DNA of 32,552 nt from NCBI GenBank assembly GCA_018263295.1, contig JADFCZ010000061.1, positions 1-32,552 on the forward strand, given 5' to 3'. A program made the translations under genes and the position numbers. This document shows, in pieces, positions 6,663 to 15,192 of this stretch. The DNA comes from Conexibacter sp. (GTDB lineage Bacteria > Actinomycetota > Thermoleophilia > Solirubrobacterales > 70-9). Under the pieces are notes generated by a model, which saw only the letters and a program-made list of their open reading frames with translations, did no database searches and was not told the origin of the DNA. Numbering within the stretch: position 1 is the first letter of the stretch; the number at the start of each line of letters is the position of its first letter.

Positions 6663-7970
6663 CTGCGCGGGCGAGCACTTCGGCGGCTCCGGGCCCGGCT
6701 CGCCCAGGAGGTGCCTGACGGCGTTCCGGCACTGCTTCTCGGGGATTATCAGGTTGCCGTCCGGCGTTGCCCCCGACGGGATCAGGATCTTCGTCCCGGC
6801 GTCGCCCCCGATCGCCGCCGAGATCGCCAGCTGCGGGAGCATGAAGCCGCCCATGTCGCTGACCATCGCCTTCGGCGCGTTCCAGGCGATCCACGGGCCC
6901 TTGATGAAGTTGATCGGAGCTCGCCACGGGCTCGTCAGCTGGTGCTTGATCCCCTCCAGGATGAGCTGCTGGGTCCGGGCCCGGTCGGTGTCGTCGTAGC
7001 TCTCGACCTCGTTCGACTCGTTCTCGCGCGTCCGCGCCAGCGCCAGCGCCTGATCGCCGTTCAGGTGGTTCTCGCCGCGCTTCAGCTTCAGCGTGATGCC
7101 GCCGTTGCTCGCGCCGCCGCTGATCACCGAGTGGATCGGCTGGGGGAGGCTCACCGTCACCCCGCCGATCGAGTCGATGAAGTCGGCGAAGCCCTCGAAG
7201 TCGAGGATCACGACGTGGTCGATGTCGATCCCGAGGAAGTCCTCGACCGTCCTGATCTGCAGCGCGGCACCACCGAACGCGTAGGCGGAGTTGATCTTCT
7301 GGGCGCCCTCGCCCGGAATCTCGGCGAGCGTGTCGCGGGGGATCGAGACCTTCCTGAACGAGCCGCCGCCGGCGTGGACGACCATCAGCGTGTCGGCGCG
7401 CGCCGGCAGGCAGTCGTCGGGGTGAACGGCGCCGGAGGAGGCTGCGTCGACGCACTTCTGCTTGGTCGGGTTCCCGTTCTCGTCGGGTACGCCCACCTGG
7501 CGGACGTCGGTTCCGATCACGAGGATGTTCTGGCCGCTGAACACCATGGCCGGGAAGCCCCCGAGCTCGTCGGCGGCGTTCTCGTCCAGCTTCGACTTCT
7601 GGATCTGGGCGGAGACCGCGAAGGCGACGATGCTGATGAGCAGCCAGACCCCGGCGGCGATCGCGACCCACTTGAGGACGCGCCGCCAGATCGGCGTCTC
7701 GCCCGGGGCCCGCGGCTTCGAGCCGCCCTTGCCCGGCAGCCGGTCTCGCAGCGAAGGACCGTCACCCGAGCGCTTGAAGCCGCGTCGCGCCTTGTAGACG
7801 GTGTAGCCGGAGCCCTCCGACGGCGGGCTGTCGCTCGCGTCGTCGCCCGAGCCCGCAGGCGGCTCGGGACGTTTCGGCTCTTTCCGTCGCCCGCGCCCCC
7901 GGGACCGCGAGCCGGCCCGGTAGACGTTGTATTCGGGGCGCTCCGGACCTTCGGGGTCGCCGGGTGCCAT
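6660..7970 (-). CDS. LCP (LytR-CpsA-Psr) family cell-wall glycopolymer transferase
   Basis: A 436-residue membrane-anchored protein. Residues 1-95 are a charged cytoplasmic tail with a duplicated YNVYRAG / YTVYKARRG motif. One membrane helix lies at about 99-121, followed by an external LCP domain: VIGTDVR, RADTLMVVH, SIPRDT, KINSAYAFGG and LNGDQALALARTR, with Asp/Arg residues downstream. LCP enzymes move glycopolymers from polyprenyl-pyrophosphate carriers to peptidoglycan or related acceptors. C173 and C187 may form a disulfide. The start at 7970 is preferred because a -10-like box lies 9 bases upstream; an in-frame ATG at 7991 would remove that promoter. It is divergent from the glucokinase gene. 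Confidence 0.9.
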   Translation of the reverse strand: MAPGDPEGPERPEYNVYRAGSRSRGRGRRKEPKRPEPPAGSGDDASDSPPSEGSGYTVYKARRGFKRSGDGPSLRDRLPGKGGSKPRAPGETPIWRRVLKWVAIAAGVWLLISIVAFAVSAQIQKSKLDENAADELGGFPAMVFSGQNILVIGTDVRQVGVPDENGNPTKQKCVDAASSGAVHPDDCLPARADTLMVVHAGGGSFRKVSIPRDTLAEIPGEGAQKINSAYAFGGAALQIRTVEDFLGIDIDHVVILDFEGFADFIDSIGGVTVSLPQPIHSVISGGASNGGITLKLKRGENHLNGDQALALARTRENESNEVESYDDTDRARTQQLILEGIKHQLTSPWRAPINFIKGPWIAWNAPKAMVSDMGGFMLPQLAISAAIGGDAGTKILIPSGATPDGNLIIPEKQCRNAVRHLLGEPGPEPPKCSPAQ

Positions 7971-7977
7971 TACGCGG

Positions 7978-7985
7978 TAATACTG
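7978..7985. promoter_or_regulatory. Shared divergent -10 region between LCP and ROK genes
   Basis: TAATAC on the + strand (7978-7983) overlaps CAGTAT on the minus strand (7980-7985). The minus box ends 9 bases before the LCP ATG. The plus box would start an mRNA with a leader of about 23 bases for the ROK gene. Flanking GCGG and CCGC arms (7974-7977, 7986-7989) make the site symmetric. Confidence 0.45.
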
Positions 7986-8012
7986 CCGCATGGCCTCCCC
8001 GTTTCCTGCTTC

Positions 8013-9002
8013 GTGACCGCCCCGGGCCCAGCGCCGGGCGGCATCGAGACGATCGGTGTCGACCTCGGCGGCACGAAGATGCTCGTCGGCGTGGTCGATT
8101 CCGGGGGCAGGGTGTTGCACCGGCGGGTCGATGCATCGGTCGGTCTGAGCCTGGATGAGCTCCTCGCCCGCATCGACGAGGAGATCCGGATCGCCCTCGA
8201 TTCGCGCCCGGGGGTCGCCGCCGTCGGCCTCGGGGTCCCCTGCATCGTCGACCGGGACCGCGAGATCTGCGTCACGTCCAACCACCTGCCGCTGATCGGC
8301 GTGCCGCTGCGGTCGCGGGTCGCGGCACTGACCGGGCTGCCGACCGCGATCGACAACGACGGCAACGCGGCGGCGATCGCCGAGCAGCGCCGGGGTGCCG
8401 CCCGCGGCGCCGACAACGTCGTCCTGCTCACGCTCGGGACCGGGATCGGCGGCGGCCTGATCCTCGGCGGGCGCCCGTACCGCGGCTCACGCGGGGCGGC
8501 CGCCGAGCTCGGGCACTTCGTCGTCGACATGGACGGCCCGCCGTGCCCGGGCCGGTGCCCGAACAACGGCTGCATCGAGTCGCTCGTATCGGGTACTGCA
8601 CTCCGCATCGAGGCCGAGCGCGCCATCGCGGCGAATCCGGGTTCCCCGCTGGCGTCGGCGGCGGCGGCCGGCGGGAAGATCGACGGCACCGTCGTCACCG
8701 GTCTCGCCCGGGCCGGCGACGCGATCTCGATTCAGCTGCTGGAGACGATGGGACGGCGCCTCGGAATCGCCCTGACCGGCCTCGCGAACGTGTTCGATCC
8801 CGACGTCATCGTGATCGGCGGCGGCGTCATCGACGCGGGCGACCTCCTGCTGCGCCCGGCGCGCGAGGAGTTCGAGCGGCGGGCGCTGACGCCGCAGCGG
8901 GAGACGCCGATCAGGGCCGCCGAGCTCGGATCCGACGCCGGCATGATCGGGGCTTCGATCCTCGGCCTCGACGCGCTGACCGAAGCCGGAGCGGTGGTCT
9001 GA
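8013..9002 (+). CDS. ROK-family glucokinase
   Basis: A 329-residue sugar kinase, probably phosphorylating glucose with ATP. It has the N-terminal phosphate loop GVDLGGTK, the catalytic Asp in IDNDGNAAA, LGTGIGGGLILGG, and the ROK zinc site (H in ELGH, then CPGRCPNNGCIE). The adenosine motif VIVIGGGV is near the C-terminus. The spacing of the Cys residues (C-x3-C-x4-C) is longer than the classical CxCGxxGCxE. The GTG at 8013 is the first usable start in frame; no ribosome binding site is visible. Its TGA overlaps the rsmI ATG by one base. Other ROK sugars such as N-acetylglucosamine are possible. Confidence 0.88.
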   Translation: MTAPGPAPGGIETIGVDLGGTKMLVGVVDSGGRVLHRRVDASVGLSLDELLARIDEEIRIALDSRPGVAAVGLGVPCIVDRDREICVTSNHLPLIGVPLRSRVAALTGLPTAIDNDGNAAAIAEQRRGAARGADNVVLLTLGTGIGGGLILGGRPYRGSRGAAAELGHFVVDMDGPPCPGRCPNNGCIESLVSGTALRIEAERAIAANPGSPLASAAAAGGKIDGTVVTGLARAGDAISIQLLETMGRRLGIALTGLANVFDPDVIVIGGGVIDAGDLLLRPAREEFERRALTPQRETPIRAAELGSDAGMIGASILGLDALTEAGAVV

Positions 9003-9826
9003 TGGCCGGCCGGTTGATCGTCTGTCCCTCGCCGATCGGCAACATCGGCGACGTCTCGCCGCGGATCCGGCAGGCGCTCGCCGACGCCGATCTCGTCGCC
9101 TGCGAGGACACCCGCCGGGCGGGGCGACTCTACGAGCGGCTCGACCTCGACCCGCCGCGGTTCGTCTCCAACCACGACAGCAACGAGGAGGCCCGCGCCC
9201 CGCAGCTCGCCAAGGCGATCGAGCGCGGCGCCCGCGTCGCGCTCCTCAGCGATGCCGGGACGCCGGTGCTCTCCGATCCGGGGTACAGGCTGATCCGGGC
9301 GTGCATCGAGCGCGACATCGAGATCGAGGTCCTGCCGGGGCCGACCGCGATCACGACGGCGCTCGTCGCCTCCGGCCTTCCCGCCGACCGCTGGCGCTTC
9401 GAGGGATTCCTGCCGCGCCGGGCCGGAGAGCTCGAGCGGGTCCTGCAGTCGACCGAGACGGTCGTCGCATTCGAGTCCCCGCGCCGGCTGCCCGCCTCGC
9501 TGCGGGCGCTGGCGGCGCTCGCCCCCGACCGCCCGGCGGCCGTCTGCCGCGAGCTCACCAAGCTCCACGAGGAGGTCGCCCGGGGCACCCTCGGCGACCT
9601 CGCCCGGCAGTTCCGCGGCGAGGTCAAGGGCGAGATCGTCGTCGTCATCTCCGCGTCGAGCAAGCGCGCCGCCGCCCCCGACACGGCGTTCGCGGTCGAC
9701 GCCCTCCGCCGGCTCGTCCAGTCGGGAGCGCGCCCGCGGGCGGCGGCCCAGGTCGTGGCGGCGCTCACGGGCACCCGCCCGAACGAGCTCTACCGCGAGC
9801 TGACCGGGCGCGAGCCCCGGCAGTGA
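9002..9826 (+). CDS. rsmI: 16S rRNA (cytidine1402-2'-O)-methyltransferase
   Basis: A 274-residue SAM-dependent tetrapyrrole-methylase-fold enzyme that 2'-O-methylates C1402 in the decoding centre of 16S rRNA. Diagnostic segments are CPSPIGNIGDVSPR near the N-terminus, CEDTRRAGRL, SDAGTPVLSDPG, LPGPTAITTALVASGLP, and FEGFLPRR followed by ESPRRL. The length is normal for RsmI. The ATG overlaps the upstream TGA (TGATG), and the stop overlaps the GTG of the helicase, so translation is likely coupled on both sides. Confidence 0.95.
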   Translation: MAGRLIVCPSPIGNIGDVSPRIRQALADADLVACEDTRRAGRLYERLDLDPPRFVSNHDSNEEARAPQLAKAIERGARVALLSDAGTPVLSDPGYRLIRACIERDIEIEVLPGPTAITTALVASGLPADRWRFEGFLPRRAGELERVLQSTETVVAFESPRRLPASLRALAALAPDRPAAVCRELTKLHEEVARGTLGDLARQFRGEVKGEIVVVISASSKRAAAPDTAFAVDALRRLVQSGARPRAAAQVVAALTGTRPNELYRELTGREPRQ

Positions 9827-12492
9827 GTCACTTCCCGGCAGCGCCGGTGGAGCTCGGCCGGGGCGTGATCGTCGCCCCGGGCGCCGCGCCCCCGGATCCG
9901 TGGATCGATGCCGAGCGGATCGCGCTCGGGGCTTCCGAGCTGGCGAGCCCGCACGCCGTCGTCGCCCGTCTCCACGCCATCTGGGCGGAGCGGGTCCCGG
10001 TCGTCGTCGAGCTCGCCGTCGACCCGGCCGGCTTCCGCGAGCCCGAGTCGGTCGCGGCGCCGCCCTTCGAACTCGCCCCCGACCTCGATCTGCCGCTCGA
10101 CCGGCTTCATCACCTCGTCTGGGCCAACAACTACGACGCGCGCTCCGGCGACCCGATCTGGTGGTGGGGGGAGAAGGCGGCGCGGCTCGGGGCCGTCGTC
10201 GGCGGGGTGGCCGACGTCGCCCTCCACGACGGCCGCGACGCCTGGATCGACGGCGGCCCGCGCTGGAGCGTGCCCGAGGCCGACGTGCTGGTGATCGAGG
10301 CCTCGGCGGTCGACGCCGGCCTGCTCGAGCCGGTCCCCCGCGATCGCCCGCAGTCGGGGGTCGAGCTCGCGCCCGACCAGCAGGCCGCGGTCACCCACCA
10401 CGGCGGACCGGTCAGGGTCATCGCACCCGCCGGCTCGGGCAAGACCCGGGTGCTGACCGAGCGGATGCGGTACCTGCTCGCCGACCGCGGCTACCGGCGT
10501 GAGGCGGTGATCGCGGTCGCCTACAACAAGCTCGCCCAGGACGAGCTCGAGACCCGGCTGCGGGCGCTCGACCCGCGGACTCGGACGCTGAACTCGCTCG
10601 GCTACTCGCTGCTCAACCGCCACCGCGGCGCCCGGGCGCGGGTGCTCAGCGAGCCCGAGGCGCGCGACCTGATCGCCCGGGTCTTCCCGGTTCCGAAGCA
10701 GCGGCGCGCCAACACCGACCCGGTCGGGCCCTATCTCGACGCGCTGACGGTGGCCCGGCTCGGGCTGCTCCCGCCGGCGGAGGTCGAGGCGATGCGCGAC
10801 GACGTCGCCGGGTTCGCCGACGGCTTCGATGCCTACCGCGGACAGCTCGCCGCCGCCGGGGCCGTCGACTTCGACGAGCAGATCTACGGCGCGCTCGAGG
10901 CGCTGCTCCGCGATGGCGAGTTCCGGCGCCGCGTCCAGCGCGAGCACCGCCACCTGCTCGTCGACGAGTTCCAGGACCTGACACCGGCGCACGTGCTCAT
11001 GATCAGGTTGCTCGCGATGCCCGGCTTCGACGTCTTCGGCGTAGGCGACGACGACCAGACGATCTACGACCACGCCGGGGCCGACCCGCGCTTCCTCGTC
11101 GAGTACGGGCGGTTCTTCCCGGGCGCCGAGGAGACCGCGCTGGAGGTCAACTACCGCTGTGCCGGGGCCATCGTGGATGGCGCGGTCAACCTGCTCGGCT
11201 ACAACCGGCTCCGCGTCCCGAAGGAGATCCACGCCGCCGCGGGAGCCGATCCCGACCCGGCCGCGCTCGAGTTGCGGATCCGGCCCGCGGCGGAGGCGGC
11301 CGCCACCCTCGTCGAACTGGTTCGCGAGTGGCTCGCCGACCCCGAGGTCGGGCCCGCGGACGTCGCCGTGCTGGCCCGGGTCAACTCGCTGCTGCTGGCG
11401 CCGCAGGTGGCGCTGTTCTCGGCCGGCGTGCCGGTCGCGTCGGCCGTGCGCGGGGACATGCTGGAGCGGACCGGCGCCGCCGCCGCGCTCGCCTGGCTGC
11501 GCGTCGCCGTCGATCCCGACGGGCTCGTGGGCGCCGACCTCGAGGCGATCCGCCGCCGCCCGAGCCGTGGCTTCCCGATGTGGATCAGCAAGTGGCTCGC
11601 CAACTGCCGCTCGCTGGACGACCTCCGCCGGGTTGGACAGCGGATCGACGACGCCAGGGTCGCCGGCAAGGTCGACGACATGGTGGCCGACATCGAGATG
11701 CTCGCCGAGCTCGCCGCCGCCGGCGCCCGGACCCGCGAGCTGCTGGTGGCTGTCCGCGACCGGATCGGGCTCGGCGGCGCGATGGAGATGCTCGATGGCT
11801 CGAAGGGCAGCGAGGCGACGGCCAGTCACCTCGACGACCTCGAGGGCCTGATCCAGGTCGCGGACCTCCACGACGACCCGGGCGGATTCGAGCCGTGGCT
11901 GCGGGCGGCGCTCGAGGCGTCGGCCGGTGGCGAGGGCGTGCGGCTTTCGACCGTCCACCGGGTCAAGGGCCGCGAGTGGGACCGGGTCGCCGTCTACGGG
12001 GCCGACCAGGGCCTGATGCCGCACCGGCTGAGCGAGAACTGGGAGGCCGAACGGCGGGTGCTCCACGTCGCGATCACCAGGGCGCGGCACCGCTGCGTCG
12101 TCCTCGCCGACACCGAGCGCGCTTCGCCGTTCCTCGCCGAGATCACCGGCGAGGCGGCGGAGGCCGCGACCAAGCCCACGGTCAGCACCGACGTCCTGGC
12201 CGCCGCGACGTCGCGCTCGCGCCGCTCGCTCGGCCGTGACGAGGTTTCGCCGCTCGACGACGCAGGCCCGGAGAGCAGGGCCGCGGCCGAGGCGCTCAGG
12301 GAGTGGCGGAAGCTCCGCTCCGACGCCGACGGCGTGCCCGCCTTCGTCGTCCTCTCGAACAAACAGCTCGAGGGCATCGCGGCGGCGATGCCGGAGAACG
12401 AGCGCGAGCTGCTCGCGTGCAAAGGGATCGGGCCGACGAAGCTCGAGCGCTACGGCGATGACATCCTCGCCGTCCTCGCGACGGTGCGCTGA
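9823..12492 (+). CDS. UvrD/Rep-type superfamily 1A helicase with N-terminal extra domain and C-terminal HRDC-like domain
   Basis: An 889-residue DNA helicase. Motif I is APAGSGKT (201-208), motif II DEFQD (381-385), motif III GDDDQTIYDHAGA, motif IV VNYRC, motif V STVHRVKGREWD, and motif VI VLHVAITRAR. The last roughly 70 residues (from AEALREWRKLR) resemble an HRDC domain, as in mycobacterial UvrD2. About 190 residues precede motif Q. They contain WANNYDARSGDPIWWWG and alternating strands and are not part of the helicase core; their role is unknown to me. The GTG start overlaps the rsmI stop by four bases (GTGA), and the stop overlaps the next ATG. It probably acts in DNA repair or in removing bound proteins. 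Confidence 0.9.
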   Translation: MSHFPAAPVELGRGVIVAPGAAPPDPWIDAERIALGASELASPHAVVARLHAIWAERVPVVVELAVDPAGFREPESVAAPPFELAPDLDLPLDRLHHLVWANNYDARSGDPIWWWGEKAARLGAVVGGVADVALHDGRDAWIDGGPRWSVPEADVLVIEASAVDAGLLEPVPRDRPQSGVELAPDQQAAVTHHGGPVRVIAPAGSGKTRVLTERMRYLLADRGYRREAVIAVAYNKLAQDELETRLRALDPRTRTLNSLGYSLLNRHRGARARVLSEPEARDLIARVFPVPKQRRANTDPVGPYLDALTVARLGLLPPAEVEAMRDDVAGFADGFDAYRGQLAAAGAVDFDEQIYGALEALLRDGEFRRRVQREHRHLLVDEFQDLTPAHVLMIRLLAMPGFDVFGVGDDDQTIYDHAGADPRFLVEYGRFFPGAEETALEVNYRCAGAIVDGAVNLLGYNRLRVPKEIHAAAGADPDPAALELRIRPAAEAAATLVELVREWLADPEVGPADVAVLARVNSLLLAPQVALFSAGVPVASAVRGDMLERTGAAAALAWLRVAVDPDGLVGADLEAIRRRPSRGFPMWISKWLANCRSLDDLRRVGQRIDDARVAGKVDDMVADIEMLAELAAAGARTRELLVAVRDRIGLGGAMEMLDGSKGSEATASHLDDLEGLIQVADLHDDPGGFEPWLRAALEASAGGEGVRLSTVHRVKGREWDRVAVYGADQGLMPHRLSENWEAERRVLHVAITRARHRCVVLADTERASPFLAEITGEAAEAATKPTVSTDVLAAATSRSRRSLGRDEVSPLDDAGPESRAAAEALREWRKLRSDADGVPAFVVLSNKQLEGIAAAMPENERELLACKGIGPTKLERYGDDILAVLATVR

Positions 12493-12872
12493 TGGAGCTC
12501 GTCGCCAGGGTCGCGCTGGCCGCGGTGCTCGCCTACTCGGCAGCGTCGAAGCTCGCCGACCCCCGGGGCTCGACGGCGGCGATGTCCACCTTCGGGTTCT
12601 CGACGCCGGCCTCGCGGCGGGTCGCGTGGACCGTGGCGGTCCTCGCCGAGGCGGCGCTCGCAGTCGGCGTGGCCGCCGGCAGCGACCGCGCCGCCTACCT
12701 CGCGGCGGCGCTGATGCTCGTTTTCGCGCTGGCGCTCGGCTCGGCGCTGATGCGCGGCCGGGCCGGGGCGCCGTGCGCCTGCTTCGGCGGCGGTTCGACG
12801 GTCGCGCCCGGCGCCGTCGTCCGCGACCTGCTGCTCGCGGCGGCGTTCGCGGCATTGCCGGCGCTCCCCTGA
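12492..12872 (+). CDS. MauE/DoxX-like redox-associated membrane protein
   Basis: A 126-residue polytopic membrane protein with about four hydrophobic segments. It has the MauE-type motif GAPCACFGG with C95 and C97 between the last two helices, and YSAASKLADP in the first loop. MauE relatives are thought to support disulfide or electron transfer across the membrane; the substrate is unknown. Its ATG overlaps the helicase stop (TGATG), so it is the last gene of the glucokinase-rsmI-helicase chain. No thioredoxin-like partner lies nearby. Confidence 0.75.
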   Translation: MELVARVALAAVLAYSAASKLADPRGSTAAMSTFGFSTPASRRVAWTVAVLAEAALAVGVAAGSDRAAYLAAALMLVFALALGSALMRGRAGAPCACFGGGSTVAPGAVVRDLLLAAAFAALPALP

Positions 12873-12891
12873 AGCCCGTCCGGGCCGGTGC

Positions 12892-13602
12892 TCAGTGGCC
12901 GGTGGAGGAGAAGTGCTGGTAGTCGCGGGCGCCGCTCCAGCTCCCGGCCCAGCGCCAGCCGATGATCCGCTTCATCGCCCGGGCGACGCTCCCGTGGCCG
13001 TAGAGCATGCCCTTGCGGTGATCTGAGCGGTCCGCGAAGGGCCGGCCCTCCGGCGGCGATACGTAGTCGCCGTCGACGTAGGGGTTCTCACGCGGGTTGA
13101 TGTCGATCGCCCGCCCGTAGGCGTGCAGCGACCAGCGGCTCGTGCCGTTGACGAAGCGGCAGTTGAAGGCCGAGGTGTTGTCGTGGCGCATCGAGCGGTG
13201 GTCGTCGGCGCCATAGCGGTCGATCAGCTCCATCCGCCGGATCGGGAAGCGCTTCGCGTAGGCCCGCCTCAGCACCCGGAGCATGCCCTTGGCGTCGTCC
13301 TCGTTGACGACGAGCCGGCCCTGGGTCGCGTCACCGTGAAAATCGAGATGGGTCACCTTCAACAGGCGCAGGTCGCCGAGGCCGACGGGACAGCCGCGGT
13401 GCCAGGAGTTGCCGGTCATCCGGTGCCGGAGCTTCGCCGGCAGCCGCTCGACGGAGCCGCGAAACTCGCGCAGCGGCCGCTCCGCGCCTGCGTGGGCGGA
13501 GGGCGCGTCGGGCGTCGCCGGGGCGGTCCCGGCTGCGAGCGCCGCCGCCACCGTCGCCAATGCGGCCATTGCCGCTGCCGTCATTGCCCTCGGTCCCTTC
13601 AC
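12892..13602 (-). CDS. Exported M15-family peptidase (D-Ala-D-Ala carboxypeptidase-like)
   Basis: A 236-residue protein with an N-terminal hydrophobic signal (about 7-29, Ala-rich). The M15 zinc peptidase domain has H160 and D167 in SLHAYGRAIDINP and H230 in DYQHFS as the metal ligands. C71 and C148 could form a disulfide. Such enzymes cleave peptidoglycan cross-bridges or stem peptides outside the cell. The GTG at 13602 is chosen because a -10-like box lies 7 bases upstream; an ATG seven codons in would also give a signal peptide. It is divergent from metG and convergent with the MauE-like gene, from which it is separated by only 19 bases including a weak GCCC/GGGC hairpin. Confidence 0.85.
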   Translation of the reverse strand: MKGPRAMTAAAMAALATVAAALAAGTAPATPDAPSAHAGAERPLREFRGSVERLPAKLRHRMTGNSWHRGCPVGLGDLRLLKVTHLDFHGDATQGRLVVNEDDAKGMLRVLRRAYAKRFPIRRMELIDRYGADDHRSMRHDNTSAFNCRFVNGTSRWSLHAYGRAIDINPRENPYVDGDYVSPPEGRPFADRSDHRKGMLYGHGSVARAMKRIIGWRWAGSWSGARDYQHFSSTGH

Positions 13603-13609
13603 GCCCTGA

Positions 13610-13616
13610 ATAGTCT
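13610..13616. promoter_or_regulatory. Single -10-like box usable on both strands (metG / M15 peptidase)
   Basis: TAGTCT on the + strand (13611-13616) ends 8 bases before the metG ATG. Its complement, shifted by one base, reads GACTAT (13610-13615) and ends 7 bases before the peptidase GTG. The intergenic gap is only 22 bases. Confidence 0.55.
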
Positions 13617-13624
13617 TGCCTGCG

Positions 13625-15130
13625 ATGTCCTTTTACGTCACCACCCCGATCTACTACGTCAACGCCGAGCCGCATCTCGGCCACGCCTACACGACGATCG
13701 GCGCCGACATCCTCGCCCGCCACATGCGCCAGCGGGGCGAGGACGTGTTCTTCCTGACGGGCACCGACGAGCACGGCGAGCCGGTCGCGCAGGCCGCCGA
13801 GCGCGAGGGCGTGACCCCGCGCGAGCTCGCCGATCGCAACGCGCAGCGGTTCCTCGACCTGATGCCGAAGATCGACGTCTCCAACGACTTCTTCATCCGG
13901 ACCTCCGACGAGCGCCACACCGAGCGCGTCCAGGAGGTGATGCAGCGGGTCCACGACAACGGCCACGTCTACGAGGGGACCTACGAGGGCTTCTACTGCC
14001 CGCGCTGCGCCGACTTCAAGACCCCGACCGAGCTCGGGCCCGGCAACACCTGCCCGATCCACGAGATCGTTCTCGAAGTCGTGACCGAGGAGAACTGGTT
14101 CTTCCGGCTCTCCTCGTTCGAGGGCGAGCTGCTGCGGCTGTACGAGGAGCATCCGGACCTGATCGCCCCGGACTTCCGGCGCAATGAGGCGATCGCGTTC
14201 ATCCGCGGCGGCCTCCAGGACGTCTCGCTGTCGCGCCCGAAGCTCGATTGGGGAGTGCCGCTCCCGTGGGATCCCGAGCAGGTGATGTACGTCTGGTTCG
14301 ACGCGCTTCTCAACTACTACACGGCGCTCTCGTTCGCGCGTCCCGGCGAGGACCTCACGGATCGCTACTGGCCGGCGAACCTCCACGTGATGGCGAAGGA
14401 CATCCTCAAGTTCCACTCCATCTACTGGCCGGCGCTGCTGTTGGCCGCGGGGATCGAGCTGCCGAAGCGGATGTACGTCCACGGCTACCTGCTGATGGGC
14501 GAGAAGAAGATGTCGAAGTCGCTCGGCAACGTCCTCGACCCTTTCGAGGCGATCGACAAGTTCGGCTCCGACGCGCTCCGCTTCTACTGCTTCCGCGAGG
14601 TCAGCTTCGGCCAGGACGGGTCGATCTCGACCGCCGGTTTCGAGGCGAGGTACGAGACCGAGCTCGCCAACGACTTCGGCAACCTCGCGAGCCGGGTGCT
14701 GGCGATGATCGACCGCTACCGCGACGGCGTCGTCCCCGAGGGCGCCGAGGTGGATCCGGACCTCGCCGACGGCGAGGGCGGGCTCGGCGGGATCGAGGTG
14801 CTCGTCACCGGCCTCCTCGACCGGACCGAGATCACCCGGGCGCTCGAGGTCTGCTGGGGCGCGGTCCGGCGGCTCAATCGCTACGTCGAGGAGCGCAAGC
14901 CCTGGGAGCTGGCCAAGGCCGACGACGGCGCCGAGCTCGACCGGGTGCTCTACAACCTCGCCGAGGGGCTGCGGGTCGTGACGCTGCTGCTCCATCCCTA
15001 CGTCCCGAGGTCCTCCGACGTGCTCCTCGCCGCGCTCGCCGAGGATTCGCGCGAGCTGGCGGCGTTCGGCTCGCGCGGCGGCGGGCAGAGTGTCGAACGC
15101 ATCGCGCCGCTGTTCCCGAAACTCAGTTGA
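13625..15130 (+). CDS. metG: Methionyl-tRNA synthetase
   Basis: A 501-residue class I synthetase that charges tRNA-Met. It has the HIGH-type motif HLGH (17-20) and KMSKS (295-299). A zinc-knuckle region reads CPRCADF...CPIH, with the last ligand apparently His. The anticodon-binding helical domain (about 370-480) includes RYVEERKPWELAK. There is no C-terminal EMAP/Trbp111-like extension, so it is the short form. The ATG at 13625 is preferred over an in-frame TTG nine bases upstream because the latter lies within the -10 box. A hairpin follows the stop. Confidence 0.96.
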   Translation: MSFYVTTPIYYVNAEPHLGHAYTTIGADILARHMRQRGEDVFFLTGTDEHGEPVAQAAEREGVTPRELADRNAQRFLDLMPKIDVSNDFFIRTSDERHTERVQEVMQRVHDNGHVYEGTYEGFYCPRCADFKTPTELGPGNTCPIHEIVLEVVTEENWFFRLSSFEGELLRLYEEHPDLIAPDFRRNEAIAFIRGGLQDVSLSRPKLDWGVPLPWDPEQVMYVWFDALLNYYTALSFARPGEDLTDRYWPANLHVMAKDILKFHSIYWPALLLAAGIELPKRMYVHGYLLMGEKKMSKSLGNVLDPFEAIDKFGSDALRFYCFREVSFGQDGSISTAGFEARYETELANDFGNLASRVLAMIDRYRDGVVPEGAEVDPDLADGEGGLGGIEVLVTGLLDRTEITRALEVCWGAVRRLNRYVEERKPWELAKADDGAELDRVLYNLAEGLRVVTLLLHPYVPRSSDVLLAALAEDSRELAAFGSRGGGQSVERIAPLFPKLS

Positions 15131-15141
15131 CCGCGCGACTC

Positions 15142-15158
15142 GCAGCCCTCCGGGCTGC
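15142..15158 (+). terminator. Hairpin after metG
   Basis: GCAGCCC-TCC-GGGCTGC is a perfect 7-bp stem with a 3-base loop, 11 bases after the metG stop and before the tatD promoter. There is no T tract. Confidence 0.5.
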
Positions 15159-15180
15159 TCGACTGCGCGTCGGCGGCTCA

Positions 15181-15186
15181 TAGACT
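15181..15186 (+). promoter_or_regulatory. -10-like box TAGACT before tatD
   Basis: The box ends 6 bases before the tatD GTG. TCGACT at 15159-15164 lies 16 bases upstream and matches four of six bases of TTGACA. The start is leaderless in appearance. Confidence 0.5.
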
Positions 15187-15192
15187 GATCGC

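Noticed and set aside
9790-12855. 1021-codon open frame on the minus strand across the helicase gene
   Set aside because: It is the antisense of a gene with all helicase motifs. The product is Arg/Pro/Asp-rich low complexity without recognisable domains.
12874-12885. GCCC/GGGC hairpin between the MauE-like and M15 genes as a firm terminator
   Set aside because: The stem is only four pairs with a 4-base loop and no T tract; it is mentioned with the gene but not listed as a separate feature.
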